From: Microtetraspora fusca
GTDB lineage: Bacteria > Actinomycetota > Actinomycetes > Streptosporangiales > Streptosporangiaceae
Assembly (NCBI RefSeq): GCF_001570365.1
Contig: NZ_BBYK01000042.1
Span: 188,202-252,201 of the forward strand
Length of the DNA stretch: 64,000 bases
Direction of reading: 5' to 3'
The position numbers and the translations under genes are program-made. The notes under the pieces were generated by a model that saw nothing but the letters and a program-made list of their open reading frames with translations, did no database searches and was not told where the DNA came from. Within the stretch, counting starts at the first letter, position 1; each line of letters begins with the position of its first letter. Shown here piece by piece: positions 35,353 to 44,797 of this stretch.

Positions 35353-37281
35353 ATGGGTGTGAAGGTCAGTGTTGTGGTCTCCACGTGCGACGCCGGACCG
35401 GCGAGCAACGCCATGGACGCGTGCGTGCGCTCAGTGCTGGAGCAGTCGCTGCCCGCGGACCGGTACGAAGTGATCTTCGCGGACGACGGGTCCAGCGACG
35501 GCACCCGCGAGCGGCTCGACGCCGTGGCGGCGACGTGCGAGAACGTACGCGTGCTGCACCTGGACCACAGTGGCGGGCCCGCGCGGGGCCGCAACGTCGC
35601 CCTGTCCCTCGTGCGGGGCGACTACGTCTACTTCATGAACCAGCACGACCGGCTGGAGCACAGCGCCCTGCAGAACATGTACGGCATGGCCGTACGCGCC
35701 GGGGCCGACGTGCTCGTCGGCAGGCTCGTCGGCGAGGGGACGCCGCTCTCGGCGTTCACCGGCAGCCGGGAGCGCGCCGACGTCATCCGGGACCGCCTGC
35801 TGGCGCTGCCGACGGCACACAAGCTGTTCCGTGTCGGCTTCCTCGCCGAGAACCAGATCCGGTTCCCCGATCGGCCGCTGGCCGAGGAGGCGTTCGTCAC
35901 CCACGCCTATCTCGCCGCCGCGGTCATCTCCATCCACGCCGGGCAGATCTGCTGCCGCGTCGCCGCCCCGCGCGAGGATCCACGGGAGGACCCGGCCGCG
36001 CTGGTGGGCGGGCTGCGGACCATCCTCGACATCGTCGAGGCGTACACGCCGCCGGGGCAGCGGCGCGACCGGATCCAGGCGCACTGGTTCCGCGTGCTCG
36101 GTCTTCGCCGCCTCGGAGGCGCGCGGTTCGAGGCGATGGGGGAGCACCGCCGGGCGGCCCTGTTCACCCGGCTGCGGGATCTCGCCGCCGAGCGCCTGCC
36201 CGCCCGGCTCGACGCGTACCTGCCGGTCCACCTGCGGGCGCGGGCCGCGCTGCTGCGCGCCGGGCGGCAGGAGGAGCTGGCCCGGCTCGTCGCCGCCTCG
36301 CGCGGGACCCGGCTGTACGCAGAGCTGCAGGAGGTGCACTGGGACCAGAGCGTGCTCACCATGGACCTGGCCGTCGAGATCGTCGACGCGGGCGGCACGC
36401 CGCTGCGGTTCCACGCCGAGAACGGCCGCCTCCACTGGCGGCCGCCCGTCCCGCTCGAGGGCCTGCTCGCCCCCGAGATGGCCGACGTGACCGAGGCGGC
36501 CCGCCGGGCGCGCATGGAGGTCTATGTCCGGGACGCGGAGTCCGGCGTCGTCTACTTCCTCCCGGTGACGAGCACGGTCCAGCACGCCCGCGACGGCGAC
36601 GGCGTCCGGGTCTGGGCCGCGGGCCAGGCCCGGCTCGACATCGGCTCCGCCGCGCTCGGACGGCCGCTGCGACCGGGCCTGTGGGAGGTGCACGTGCGGA
36701 TGCGCGGCGTCCACCCGGCCCGCACTCGCGTGGCACGGGCCGAGGCGCCGATGAACTGCGCGGGTGTTCTGGCCGACTATCCCCGGCGTCTGGTCGTGCC
36801 GTGCTGGTCCGGGCGGGGCGAGCTCAGCGTCTGCATCGAGCCGAGGTCGTTCTCCGAGTCCATCGCGCTGGTGTCGCCGCGGGCGTCGGTGACCCACAGC
36901 GACGACGACGTCTACGTCGTCATGCCGGTGCCGTACGTGCCGCCGAGCGGCGGGCCGGCGGTCGAGCTGGTGCTGCGCCAGCTCGGCGGCCGGGGCAGGG
37001 GCATGACCGTTCCCGCGCTGGTCGAGCCCGGCGTCCCCGGCCGGGTGCCCGGCCAGCTCGTCGCCAAGGTGCCCGTACGCCGGCTGGGCGGCGAGGGCTG
37101 CCTCGGCCCCGGCGCGTGGCGGCCGGGGCTGCGGACGGAGGGCAAGGACGTCGATCTCCGCTTCACCCTGGAGGTCGGGCTGCGGGGGCACGTCCGGGTG
37201 CGGCCGGCTGACGCCCGGTCGACGCCGTCGCTGCTGCGCAGGATCGCCGCGCGGATCCCGGGCTACGCCGCCCTGAGCTGA
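35353..37281 (+). CDS. Family 2 glycosyltransferase with TarS/TarP-like extension
   Basis: 642 aa. The N-terminal GT-A domain (about 1-260) starts KVSVVVSTCDAGPASNAMDACVRSVLEQ, with FADDGSSDGT and the GPARGRNVAL motif. The position of the second acidic motif reads YFMNQHDRLE instead of DxDD, so the usual Mn-binding DxD is reduced to one Asp. The C-terminal part (about 260-642) has two repeated beta-rich segments and resembles the linker and trimer parts of wall teichoic acid glycosyltransferases. Likely role: decoration of teichoic-acid or other wall polymers from the cytosolic face. It has no signal peptide or membrane helix. The ATG at 35353 matches family starts. Confidence 0.88.
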   Translation: MGVKVSVVVSTCDAGPASNAMDACVRSVLEQSLPADRYEVIFADDGSSDGTRERLDAVAATCENVRVLHLDHSGGPARGRNVALSLVRGDYVYFMNQHDRLEHSALQNMYGMAVRAGADVLVGRLVGEGTPLSAFTGSRERADVIRDRLLALPTAHKLFRVGFLAENQIRFPDRPLAEEAFVTHAYLAAAVISIHAGQICCRVAAPREDPREDPAALVGGLRTILDIVEAYTPPGQRRDRIQAHWFRVLGLRRLGGARFEAMGEHRRAALFTRLRDLAAERLPARLDAYLPVHLRARAALLRAGRQEELARLVAASRGTRLYAELQEVHWDQSVLTMDLAVEIVDAGGTPLRFHAENGRLHWRPPVPLEGLLAPEMADVTEAARRARMEVYVRDAESGVVYFLPVTSTVQHARDGDGVRVWAAGQARLDIGSAALGRPLRPGLWEVHVRMRGVHPARTRVARAEAPMNCAGVLADYPRRLVVPCWSGRGELSVCIEPRSFSESIALVSPRASVTHSDDDVYVVMPVPYVPPSGGPAVELVLRQLGGRGRGMTVPALVEPGVPGRVPGQLVAKVPVRRLGGEGCLGPGAWRPGLRTEGKDVDLRFTLEVGLRGHVRVRPADARSTPSLLRRIAARIPGYAALS

Positions 37282-37285
37282 GCGG

Positions 37286-38311
37286 CTACGCCTCGCGCAG
37301 GTGGGCGAACAGAGCCGCGCGGAACTCGGCCGGCTTCTCGACGTGCGGGCTGTGGCCGCAGCCGGGGATCGCGACCTCGCGGTAGTTCCCGTAGCGGTCG
37401 AGCGCGGCGCGCGTCTGGGTGACCATCGGCTGGGCGGGCGTGCCGTCCCAGCCGGGCACCGCGCCGATCGCCCCAAGGTGTGCCAGGTCGAACAGGGACG
37501 TGTCGGAGACGATCACGTCCTCGGCGCCCCTGATCCACAGGACGGGCGGCTTGGGCTCGATCGTGTGCAGGTCGTCGATCCGGAAGTACGTCGGCGCCAT
37601 CGTGTTGAGCACGCCCCGCTTGCCCGGCGCGACGCCCGGCCAGGCCGTCGCGGCGGCGCTGTCGCCCGGGTAGTGGTCCTCGCCCAGCCGGGTGGACAGC
37701 ATCGACTCGACGTAGGCGTCCTCGTCCTCGCCCAGCTCGGTGCCGGGCACCACGTACGCGGTGCGCAGCACGGAGCGCGGCGACACCGGCGCGTCCGCCG
37801 ACCGGTCCCCGGCCAGGAGCGCCGCGACGAAGTCCGGGTTGGCGGTGCCGCCGCCCGACCCGGCGCCGTCCGGGTGGGTGAGGACGCCGTCCGGCCCGGT
37901 CGTCCCGCCGAACCCGTACGGCGAGACCGGGTTGACGAGGGCGGCGCTCCTGACCGCCTCGGGGCGGTCGCGGAGCGCCTGGAGGACGACGCCGCCGCCC
38001 ATGCTCCAGCCGACCAGGTGGGCGGGGCCGATCACGTCGAGGAGCGCCAGGACGTCGTCGGAGTAGTCCCGCAGCCCACGCGTCGCGTCCACCGGCGCCG
38101 GGTCGGAGTCGCCGAACCCGCGCAGGTCGACCGCGAGCGGGCGCAGGCCGTCGGTGTCCGGCGCCTCGGCGAGCGCCGCCATGGTGGGACGCCAGAAGGC
38201 GCTCGACGAGACGTTCCCGTGGATGAAGAGCACGGGCTCGCCGGTCGTCCCCGGGACGGAGAGAACGTTGAGCGTCGTACGCGCGGTGCTGATCCGCTCG
38301 GCTGAGATCAT
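37286..38311 (-). CDS. Alpha/beta hydrolase
   Basis: 341 aa, cytosolic. Seen: oxyanion motif FIHGNVSSSAFW, nucleophile elbow GWSMGGG with the catalytic Ser, cap-region Gly-rich insert (TGPDGVLTHPDGAGSGGGTANPDF), the acid in WIRGAEDVIVSD, and catalytic His in IPGCGHSPHVE. The pocket is unknown, so the substrate cannot be named. It lies 48 bp after the MHS transporter gene on the same strand and so may be co-transcribed. Confidence 0.92.
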   Translation of the reverse strand: MISAERISTARTTLNVLSVPGTTGEPVLFIHGNVSSSAFWRPTMAALAEAPDTDGLRPLAVDLRGFGDSDPAPVDATRGLRDYSDDVLALLDVIGPAHLVGWSMGGGVVLQALRDRPEAVRSAALVNPVSPYGFGGTTGPDGVLTHPDGAGSGGGTANPDFVAALLAGDRSADAPVSPRSVLRTAYVVPGTELGEDEDAYVESMLSTRLGEDHYPGDSAAATAWPGVAPGKRGVLNTMAPTYFRIDDLHTIEPKPPVLWIRGAEDVIVSDTSLFDLAHLGAIGAVPGWDGTPAQPMVTQTRAALDRYGNYREVAIPGCGHSPHVEKPAEFRAALFAHLREA

Positions 38312-38359
38312 GGTGCGGCTCCAGATGGATGGGGTCGGAGTTTCAGATCGTCGCGTTCC

Positions 38360-39703
38360 TCAGGACTCCTGGACGGCGTCGGCCGTGGACGCGTCTCGGG
38401 GACCGGAGGTCGGCTCGATGGCGGTCAGATCGCGATCGCGGGTCTCCTTGGCGGCGAAGACCGCGATCACCGTGATCACTGCCGAGACGGCGACGTAGAG
38501 GGCGATCGGGACTCCGGAGTCGAACCCCTGGAGAAGCGCGACCGCGATGATCGGGGCGGGAGCGCCGGCCACGATCGAGGCGAGCTGGTAGCCGGCCGAC
38601 ACGCCGGAGTAGCGCATCCTCGTGGCGAACAGCTCGGAGAAGAACGCGGCCTGCGGACCGTACATCGCTCCGTGGAAGAGCAGGCCGACGGTGACCGCCA
38701 CCGTCGCCAGGGCGAACGACGCGCTGTCGACGAGCGGGAAGAACGCGAACGCCCAGAGGCCGATGCCCGCCGCGCCGATCAGGTACACGGGGCGGCGGCC
38801 CAGCCGATCGGAGAGCGCGCCCCACATCGGGATGGTGACGAAGTGGACCGCGGAGCCGATCAGCACCGCGTTGAGCGCGGTCTCCTTGGTCATGCCCGCG
38901 GCGGTGGTGGCGTAGACGAGGACGAACGCCGTGATCACGTAGTACGAGACGTTCTCGGCGAGCCGCGCGCCGATCGCCACCAGGACGTCGCGACGGTGAT
39001 GGCGCAGCACCTCGCGGATCGGGGCCTTCTGCGAGGGAGGCTGGTTGGCCAGCGCCTCCTTGAACACGGGCGACTCGGTGACGGTGAGCCGGATCCAGAG
39101 CCCGACCAGCACCAGCAGGCCGGAGAGCAGGAACGGGATCCGCCAGCCCCAGGCGAGGAACGTCTCGTCGGACTGGACCGCCGCGAGCAGCGCGAGCACC
39201 GCGGTCGCGAGCAGGTTCCCGCCCGGCGCGCCGGCCTGCGGCCAGGAGGCCCACAGGCCGCGTCGCTTGGGGTCGCCGTGCTCGGACACCAGCAGGACCG
39301 CGCCGCCCCACTCGCCGCCGAGGGCGAAGCCCTGCACCAGCCGCAGCGCGGTGAGCAGCAGCGGCGCCGCCGCGCCGACCGTGGCGTACGTCGGCAGGCA
39401 GCCGATCAGGACGGTCGCGCCGCCCATCAGCAGGAGGCTGACCACGAGCAGCTGCTTGCGGCCCAGCCGGTCGCCGTAGTGCCCGAAGACCAGCCCGCCG
39501 AGAGGCCGCGCGACGAAGCCCACGGCGTACGTGAGGAACGCGAGCAGCGTGCCGGTCAGTGCGTCCTCGGAGGGGAAGAAGAGCTTGTTGAACACGAGCG
39601 CGGCGGCGGAGCCGTAGAGGAAGAAGTCGTACCACTCGATCGTGGTGCCGATCAGGCTGGCGCCGACCACCTTGCCGATCGGGGTCCGTGTTTCGTTGGC
39701 CAC
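38360..39703 (-). CDS. MHS-family MFS metabolite:proton symporter
   Basis: 447 aa, twelve predicted membrane segments. MHS features seen: GTTIEWYDFFLYGSAAALVFNKLFF at the first helix, GGLVFGHYGDRLGRKQLLV (RXGR motif between helices 2 and 3), ALGGEWGGAVLL, and SDRLGRRPVYLIG in the second half. The family imports carboxylates or betaine-type metabolites. Next to 3-hydroxybutyrate dehydrogenase and a PucR-type regulator, 3-hydroxybutyrate or a related acid is a reasonable substrate (inference). The GTG at 39703 is chosen because GAGGAG precedes it. Confidence 0.92.
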   Translation of the reverse strand: MANETRTPIGKVVGASLIGTTIEWYDFFLYGSAAALVFNKLFFPSEDALTGTLLAFLTYAVGFVARPLGGLVFGHYGDRLGRKQLLVVSLLLMGGATVLIGCLPTYATVGAAAPLLLTALRLVQGFALGGEWGGAVLLVSEHGDPKRRGLWASWPQAGAPGGNLLATAVLALLAAVQSDETFLAWGWRIPFLLSGLLVLVGLWIRLTVTESPVFKEALANQPPSQKAPIREVLRHHRRDVLVAIGARLAENVSYYVITAFVLVYATTAAGMTKETALNAVLIGSAVHFVTIPMWGALSDRLGRRPVYLIGAAGIGLWAFAFFPLVDSASFALATVAVTVGLLFHGAMYGPQAAFFSELFATRMRYSGVSAGYQLASIVAGAPAPIIAVALLQGFDSGVPIALYVAVSAVITVIAVFAAKETRDRDLTAIEPTSGPRDASTADAVQES

Positions 39704-39743
39704 GGGGAGCTCCTCAAGGTTGGGGGGTCCGGCCAACATATGC

Positions 39744-39759
39744 TGTGACGAAAATCACT
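39744..39759. promoter_or_regulatory. Crp-like site before the MHS transporter
   Basis: tgtgacgaaaatcact matches TGTGA-N6-TCACA at 9 of 10 half-site positions and agrees with the site at 34179-34194 at 14 of 16 positions, AT-rich spacer included. It lies 41 bp before the transporter start. Confidence 0.68.
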
Positions 39760-39782
39760 CCTATGGCCGCTTCGCACATACC

Positions 39783-41642
39783 TCAGGCGTCGGTTATGTG
39801 GCTCCGCAGGCGGTGCAGCCGCAGGGCGAGCTGGATCTCCAGGGCGCGCTCCGGCTCCTGCCAGTCGGCCCCGAGAAGCTGGGCCACCCGGTCGAGCCGC
39901 TGGGTGACCGTGTTCACGTGGATGTGCAGGGCGTCGGCCGTACGGGACAGGGAGCCGCCCGCGCCGAAGTAGGCGCTCAGCGTCCTGATCAGCGCCGTGC
40001 CGCGCCGTCCGTCGTAATCCAGGACCGGGCCGAGCGCGGAGGCGAGGAAGCCCGAGACGTCCCGCCCCTCGCCCATCAGCAGGCCGACGAAGCCGAGCTC
40101 GTCCGCGCTCGCGCCGTCGCCGGCCCGTCCGAGCGCGATCAGCGCGTCGGCGCAGCGCTGCGCCTCGCGGTACGCGTCGGGCACCCCCGAGGCGGCGGTC
40201 CCGGGGGCGGCGGCCCGGGCGGCTCCGGCGGTGGCGGGGCGGCCGAGCGACGAGCTGAGCTCACGGGCGACGCGGCGCGCGACGGCGCCCGGCCCTTCTC
40301 CCGGCACCAGCAGCACGACCTCGTCGCCGCGCGCGGCCGCCAGGCCGTGGGCGAGCGCCGCGTGCGACGACGCCCAGAAGGCGGCGCGCTCCCGCTGCCC
40401 CTCGTGACGGGCGACGACGAGCACGTGCGGAAGGTCGAGGTCCACGCCCAGCCGGCGCGCCCGCTCGCCGAGACCGGCGAGGTCGGGCCGGGAGATCAGG
40501 TCGTCGAGCAGCTCGCCGCGCACCCGCCCCTCGGCCTCGGCCACGCTTCGCCGGAAGAGGAGCAGCAGCGCGGTGACGATCGCCCCACGCTCCAGGATGC
40601 GCTGGTCGGCGGCGGCGACCTGCTGCTCGGTCCGCAGCACCAGCGTGCACACCGGCGCCGCCCCCACGTCCACCGACGCGACGTACGCGCCGCCGCGTTT
40701 CACCGTACGGCCGAGCGCGCGCGAGGAGCGGGCGGCGTCGAACACGCCGCTGTCGAGGTCGGCGGCCTGGCCGACCAGCGGGCGGCCCTCGTCGTCGAGG
40801 ACCGTGACGGTGCCGCCGAGCACCTCGGTGACGACGGCGGCGACGTCCTCGACCCCGCCGCCGCGCAGCACGAGCCCGGTCATCCGGTCGTGCGCGTCGG
40901 CGGCGCGCTCGATGGCCTCGCTGTGCGCGCTGATCAGGCTGTTGGCCTCGCTCAGCTCGGCGAGCGCGGACCGGGTCTCCTGGAGCAGCCGCGCGGTGTC
41001 GATCGCGACGGCCGCGTGCGCGGCCAGCGAGCAGAGCAGCGCCACCTCCTCCTGCACGAAGGGGCGCGCGCTGCGGTTGGCGGCGAACAGCACCCCGATG
41101 ACCTGGGTGCCGAGCCGCAGCGGCACGCCGAGGATGGCGACCAGACCCTCCTCGTGCACCGCCTCGTCGATGGTGTTCGTGTGCCGCAGCCGCTCGTCCG
41201 CGAAGTAGTCCGCCGTGTTGTACGGCGTGCCCGACTCGGCGACCAGGCCGCCGAGGCCCGCGCCCATGGCGAGCCGCAGCCGCCGGAATCGCGCCGAGAT
41301 CGAGCCGTCGGTGACCCGCATGTAGGTGTCGCCGCGCTCCGGGTCGTGCAGCGTCATGTACGCGATGTCGGTGGACAGCAGCCGCCTGGCCCGCTGCACG
41401 ATCGCCGCCAGCACGGCGTCCAGGTCGGTCAGCCCGGCCAGGTCGCCCGCGGTGTCGAAGAGGGCCGACAGCTCCGCCTCGCGCCTGGCCCGCCTGCGCA
41501 GCATGGCCCGGACCTTCAGGGCCGCGAACTTGTCCTCTTCCAGCTCGGCGGTGTCGAGGCCGGCCGCGCGGGCCTGGAGGACCGGGCCCTCGAACTCCAC
41601 GGCCGAGGCCTCACGGGCGAGGAGTTCGAGATAGGGGTTCAC
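39783..41642 (-). CDS. GAF-domain PucR/CdaR-type transcriptional regulator
   Basis: 619 aa. Domain order: N-terminal helix, GAF domain (about 70-235: LSALFDTAGDLAGLTDLDAVLAAIVQRARRLL, YMTLHDPERGDTYMRVTDG, GVLFAANRSARPFVQEEVALLCSLAAHAAVAI), a central PucR-like region, and a C-terminal helix-turn-helix (TLSAYFGAGGSLSRTADALHIHVNTVTQRLDRVAQLLG). GTG start directly after the TAA of the 3-hydroxybutyrate dehydrogenase gene (0-bp gap), so it is coupled to it. It probably senses a metabolite through GAF and controls this operon and the transporter. Confidence 0.9.
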   Translation of the reverse strand: MNPYLELLAREASAVEFEGPVLQARAAGLDTAELEEDKFAALKVRAMLRRRARREAELSALFDTAGDLAGLTDLDAVLAAIVQRARRLLSTDIAYMTLHDPERGDTYMRVTDGSISARFRRLRLAMGAGLGGLVAESGTPYNTADYFADERLRHTNTIDEAVHEEGLVAILGVPLRLGTQVIGVLFAANRSARPFVQEEVALLCSLAAHAAVAIDTARLLQETRSALAELSEANSLISAHSEAIERAADAHDRMTGLVLRGGGVEDVAAVVTEVLGGTVTVLDDEGRPLVGQAADLDSGVFDAARSSRALGRTVKRGGAYVASVDVGAAPVCTLVLRTEQQVAAADQRILERGAIVTALLLLFRRSVAEAEGRVRGELLDDLISRPDLAGLGERARRLGVDLDLPHVLVVARHEGQRERAAFWASSHAALAHGLAAARGDEVVLLVPGEGPGAVARRVARELSSSLGRPATAGAARAAAPGTAASGVPDAYREAQRCADALIALGRAGDGASADELGFVGLLMGEGRDVSGFLASALGPVLDYDGRRGTALIRTLSAYFGAGGSLSRTADALHIHVNTVTQRLDRVAQLLGADWQEPERALEIQLALRLHRLRSHITDA

Positions 41643-42416
41643 TTAGTGCGCGCTCCATCCTCCGTCGAGCGGGATCGAGGCTCCGGTGATGAACGAGCCC
41701 TGTGGACCGCAAAGATAGGCCACCAGCTCGGCGACCTCGTCCGGCTCCACCAGCCGCTTGATCGCGGCCGGGGCCAACATGATCCGCTCGACCACTTCGT
41801 CCTGGCCGATGCCGTGTGTCTGCGCCTGCGCCGCGATCTGGTTCTCCACCAGCGGGGTCCGCACGTACGCCGGGTTCACGCAGTTGGAGGTGACGCCGTG
41901 GGACGCCCCTTCGAGCGCGATGACCTTGGACAACCCCTCCAGGGCGTGCTTGGCCGTCACGTACGCGGACTTGTACGGCGAGGCGCGCAGGCCGTGGACG
42001 GAGGAGATGTTGACGAACCGCCCCCAGCCGCGCTCGTACATGCCGGGCAGGACGGCGCGGGCGATCAGGAACGGCGCCTCGACCATCACCTTCATGATCT
42101 TGGTGAAGATCTCGGGCGGGAACTCCTCGATCGGGGCGACGTGCTGGAACCCGGCGTTGTTGACGACGATGTCCGCCGAGATGTCCGTCCGAACGCCGGT
42201 GGAAGCGTCCGCCCAGGCGCGCGGGAAGTCCGGATCGGACAGATCCACCGCGACCGCGGTGCCGCCCGTCTCGGCGGCGACCGCGGCGGCGGTCTCGGGG
42301 TTCATGTCGGCGACCACCACGTGCGCCCCGGCCGCCGCGAGCCGCAGGGCACACGCTCTGCCGATGCCACTGCCCCCACCCGTGACCAGGGCCGTGCGGC
42401 CCTCAAGGCTCGTCAT
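41643..42416 (-). CDS. 3-hydroxybutyrate dehydrogenase (SDR family)
   Basis: 257 aa. NAD-dependent oxidation of 3-hydroxybutyrate to acetoacetate. Seen: TGGGSGIGRACALRL (Gly-rich NAD motif TGxxxGIG), NNAGFQHVAPIEEFP, the catalytic NISSVHGLRASPYKSAYVTAKHAL (Ser, Tyr-X3-Lys) and VNPAYVRTPLVENQIAAQA, characteristic of the BdhA group. The ATG at 42416 is chosen; an in-frame GTG at 42425 is weaker. The operon with a PucR-type regulator and an MHS transporter supports use of external hydroxybutyrate or internal PHB. Confidence 0.94.
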   Translation of the reverse strand: MTSLEGRTALVTGGGSGIGRACALRLAAAGAHVVVADMNPETAAAVAAETGGTAVAVDLSDPDFPRAWADASTGVRTDISADIVVNNAGFQHVAPIEEFPPEIFTKIMKVMVEAPFLIARAVLPGMYERGWGRFVNISSVHGLRASPYKSAYVTAKHALEGLSKVIALEGASHGVTSNCVNPAYVRTPLVENQIAAQAQTHGIGQDEVVERIMLAPAAIKRLVEPDEVAELVAYLCGPQGSFITGASIPLDGGWSAH

Positions 42417-42511
42417 GCCGACCAACCCTAGGAATCCCGGGGCGACCGGCCCATGGTGGCCGTGGACATATATGCGGCACTTTCTATGTGGCTCTGCCGA
42501 GGCCTCGCGGT

Positions 42512-43930
42512 CTACCGGGTGGGGTCACCGCCCTCGGACCCCTCGGGCCGGGTCATGGACAGGACGTCGAGGACCTCGTCCAGCCGCTGCGCGCTGATCG
42601 TGCCGTTCGCCACGTGCCCGCGCTCGACGACCACCTGGCGGATCGTCTTGCGCTCGGCGAGCGCCTGCTTGGCGATCCTGGCTGCCTCCTCGTAACCCAG
42701 GTAGCGGTTCAGCGGGGTGACGATCGACGGCGACGACTCGGCGTACTCCCTGAGCCGGTCCACGTTGGCGGTGATCCCGCGCACACAGCGCTCGGCGAGC
42801 AGCCGCGAGACGTTCGCGAGCAGCCGGATCGACTCCAGCACGTTGCGGGCGATCACCGGGAGCATCACGTTGAGCTCGAAGGAGCCGGAGGCGCCCGCCA
42901 TCGTGACCGTCGCGTCGTTGCCGACGACCTGCGCGGCGACCATGGTGACCGCCTCCGGGATCACCGGGTTCACCTTGCCCGGCATGATCGACGACCCGGG
43001 CTGGAGGTCGGGCAGGTTGATCTCACCGAGCCCGGCCCTGGGGCCCGAGCCCATCCAGCGCAGATCGTTCGCGATCTTGTTGAGGGAGACGGCGACGACC
43101 TTGAGCGCGCCCGAGAGCTCGACCAGCGCGTCCCGCGCGCCCTGCGCCTCGAAGTGATCCCTGGCCTCCGTGAACGGCAGGCCGGTCGCGCGGCCCAGCT
43201 CCTCGATCACGGCCGCGGCCCAGCCGGGGTCCGGGGTGTTGATGCCGGTGCCGACGGCGGTGCCGCCCAGCGGCAGCTCGGCGAGCCGGGGGAGCACCGC
43301 CTGGATCCGCTCGATGCCGAGCTCCATCTGCGTGGCGTACCCGCGGAACTCCTGTCCGAGCGTGACCGGAGTGGCGTCCATCAGGTGGGTCCGGCCGGAC
43401 TTCACGACGTCGGCGAACTCGACCGACTTCTCCTCCAGCGCGGTCGCCAGGTGTTCCAGCGCGGGCGTCAGGTCGTGGGTGACCGCCTGCGTCGCGGCGA
43501 CGTGGATCGACGACGGGAACACGTCGTTGGACGACTGCGCGGCGTTGACCTGGTCGTTGGGGTGGACCGGCCGTCCCAGCCGTTCCGCGGCCAGTGTCGC
43601 GATCACCTCGTTGGCGTTCATGTTCGACGACGTGCCCGAGCCGGTCTGGAACACGTCCACCGGGAACTGGTCGTTCCACCGCCCGGCCGCGACCTCCTCC
43701 GCCGCCTCGCGTACGGCCCGGGCCATGTCCTCGCCGAGGACGCCGTACGCGGCGTTGACCGTGGCGCAGGCGGCCTTGATGCGCCCGAGCGCCGAGATGT
43801 GCGCGGGGTCGAGGCCCCGCCCGGAGACGGGGAAGTTCTCCACCGCCCGCTGCGTCTGCGCCCCCCACTTGGCCGAGGCGGGCACCCGAACCTCACCCAT
43901 GGAGTCGTGCTCGATCCGGAAGTCGTCCAT
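42512..43930 (-). CDS. fumC: Fumarate hydratase, class II
   Basis: 472 aa, cofactor-free, oxygen-stable. It hydrates fumarate to malate in the TCA cycle. Seen: [14 protein letters not shown], the fumarase/aspartase signature [11 protein letters not shown] with the catalytic Ser loop, [16 protein letters not shown], and NPVIPEAV. It is a standard class II fumarase and not aspartase, which carries a different loop. The location near glpX and phoH2 matches M. tuberculosis fum (Rv1098c). See the second, class I fumarase at 49753. Confidence 0.95.
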   Translation of the reverse strand: MDDFRIEHDSMGEVRVPASAKWGAQTQRAVENFPVSGRGLDPAHISALGRIKAACATVNAAYGVLGEDMARAVREAAEEVAAGRWNDQFPVDVFQTGSGTSSNMNANEVIATLAAERLGRPVHPNDQVNAAQSSNDVFPSSIHVAATQAVTHDLTPALEHLATALEEKSVEFADVVKSGRTHLMDATPVTLGQEFRGYATQMELGIERIQAVLPRLAELPLGGTAVGTGINTPDPGWAAAVIEELGRATGLPFTEARDHFEAQGARDALVELSGALKVVAVSLNKIANDLRWMGSGPRAGLGEINLPDLQPGSSIMPGKVNPVIPEAVTMVAAQVVGNDATVTMAGASGSFELNVMLPVIARNVLESIRLLANVSRLLAERCVRGITANVDRLREYAESSPSIVTPLNRYLGYEEAARIAKQALAERKTIRQVVVERGHVANGTISAQRLDEVLDVLSMTRPEGSEGGDPTR

Positions 43931-44040
43931 GCTCCTGTCCTATCAAGAGCCCGTCGCGTCCGTTCCGCCCGCCCGGCGGCGGCTCTGTCTCCGGTTCCCG
44001 GCGGGGACGGCGCCGGCCCGGCCGGCGGCGGAACTCGTCC

Positions 44041-44069
44041 TTGACTGGCCTGTGGAATTTGTTGATCGT
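44041..44069 (+). promoter_or_regulatory. Possible sigma-70-type promoter for the DUF6879 gene
   Basis: ttgact (44041-44046) as -35 and gatcgt (44064-44069) as a weak -10 with 17-bp spacing. It lies in the 270-bp spacer between fumC and the DUF6879 gene; the rest of that spacer is GC-rich with no other feature seen. Confidence 0.3.
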
Positions 44070-44200
44070 GAAACTTGACGAGGCCCCAGGGAAGGGCCGT
44101 CCGGCGCGGCCGGACACGACGCCGTGGAGCGAGGGAACGGATCGCGGCGACCGGGCGGACGGCCGGCTGGGGCACCGAGCCGCCGATCTGAAAGGGAGAC

Positions 44201-44797
44201 ATGGATTTCGTCGACACTGTGCGGAACGCGCCGGCGCGGACGCTCCCCGTCGAGGAATACCAGGCCGAGTTCGCCGAGGTGTACGCCTCGGTGACCGAGC
44301 CGGCGCTCAAGCTGGAGCGGGCCCAGCATTTCGACGAGGAGGACTTCCCCAGCTGGGTCGCGTTCCTTGAGGGCGACTGGAACCGTTCCCTCGCGCTCCT
44401 CCGGGAGACCCGGGACGCCCTCGTCGACTACTACCGCAGCCACGCCGAGTTCCGGCGGGTCCGGATCGCCGAGAGCCCGCTGACGCCGTACATGCGATGG
44501 GAGATGCACGCCTTCGTCGAGCGGGTGGCGGCGGGGGAGCGGATCAGGGTCCTGCCCGCCGCCGAGGTGGCCGATCTGGAGCGTTCTGGGCCGCTCCCCG
44601 AGCTGGTGATCCTTCGCCCGGACCGGATGTACGAGGTGCTCTACGACGCGGGAGGGGTGCACACGGGCGCGCGGCGCATCACCGACCCCGAGGTTGTGGC
44701 GTACGCGCGCGGCGTGGTGTCCTCCCTCTTCGGCCGCGGCGAGGAGCTGAGGGCGTTCTTCGCCCGCGAGGTCGCCCCGGTCACGGCGCGCTGTTGA
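44201..44797 (+). CDS. DUF6879 family protein
   Basis: 198 aa, soluble. Family hallmarks: AQHFDEEDFPSWVAFLEGDWNRSLALLRETRD, a C-terminal stretch HAEFRRVRIAESPLTPYMRWEMHAFVERVAAGERIRVLP and LVILRPDRMYEVLYDAGGVHTGARRI. In actinobacteria these proteins often sit beside XRE-type regulators; none is present here. Function unknown. The ATG is preceded by GGGAGAC. It overlaps the convergent DJ-1/PfpI gene by 17 bp at the stop. Confidence 0.85.
   Translation: MDFVDTVRNAPARTLPVEEYQAEFAEVYASVTEPALKLERAQHFDEEDFPSWVAFLEGDWNRSLALLRETRDALVDYYRSHAEFRRVRIAESPLTPYMRWEMHAFVERVAAGERIRVLPAAEVADLERSGPLPELVILRPDRMYEVLYDAGGVHTGARRITDPEVVAYARGVVSSLFGRGEELRAFFAREVAPVTARC

Noticed and set aside
39642-42431. Long 929-codon frame opposite the PucR regulator and the hydroxybutyrate dehydrogenase
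   Set aside because: Shadow of high-GC codons; composition is Arg/Gly/His-rich, with no family motifs, while the opposite strand has clear GAF, HTH and SDR domains.
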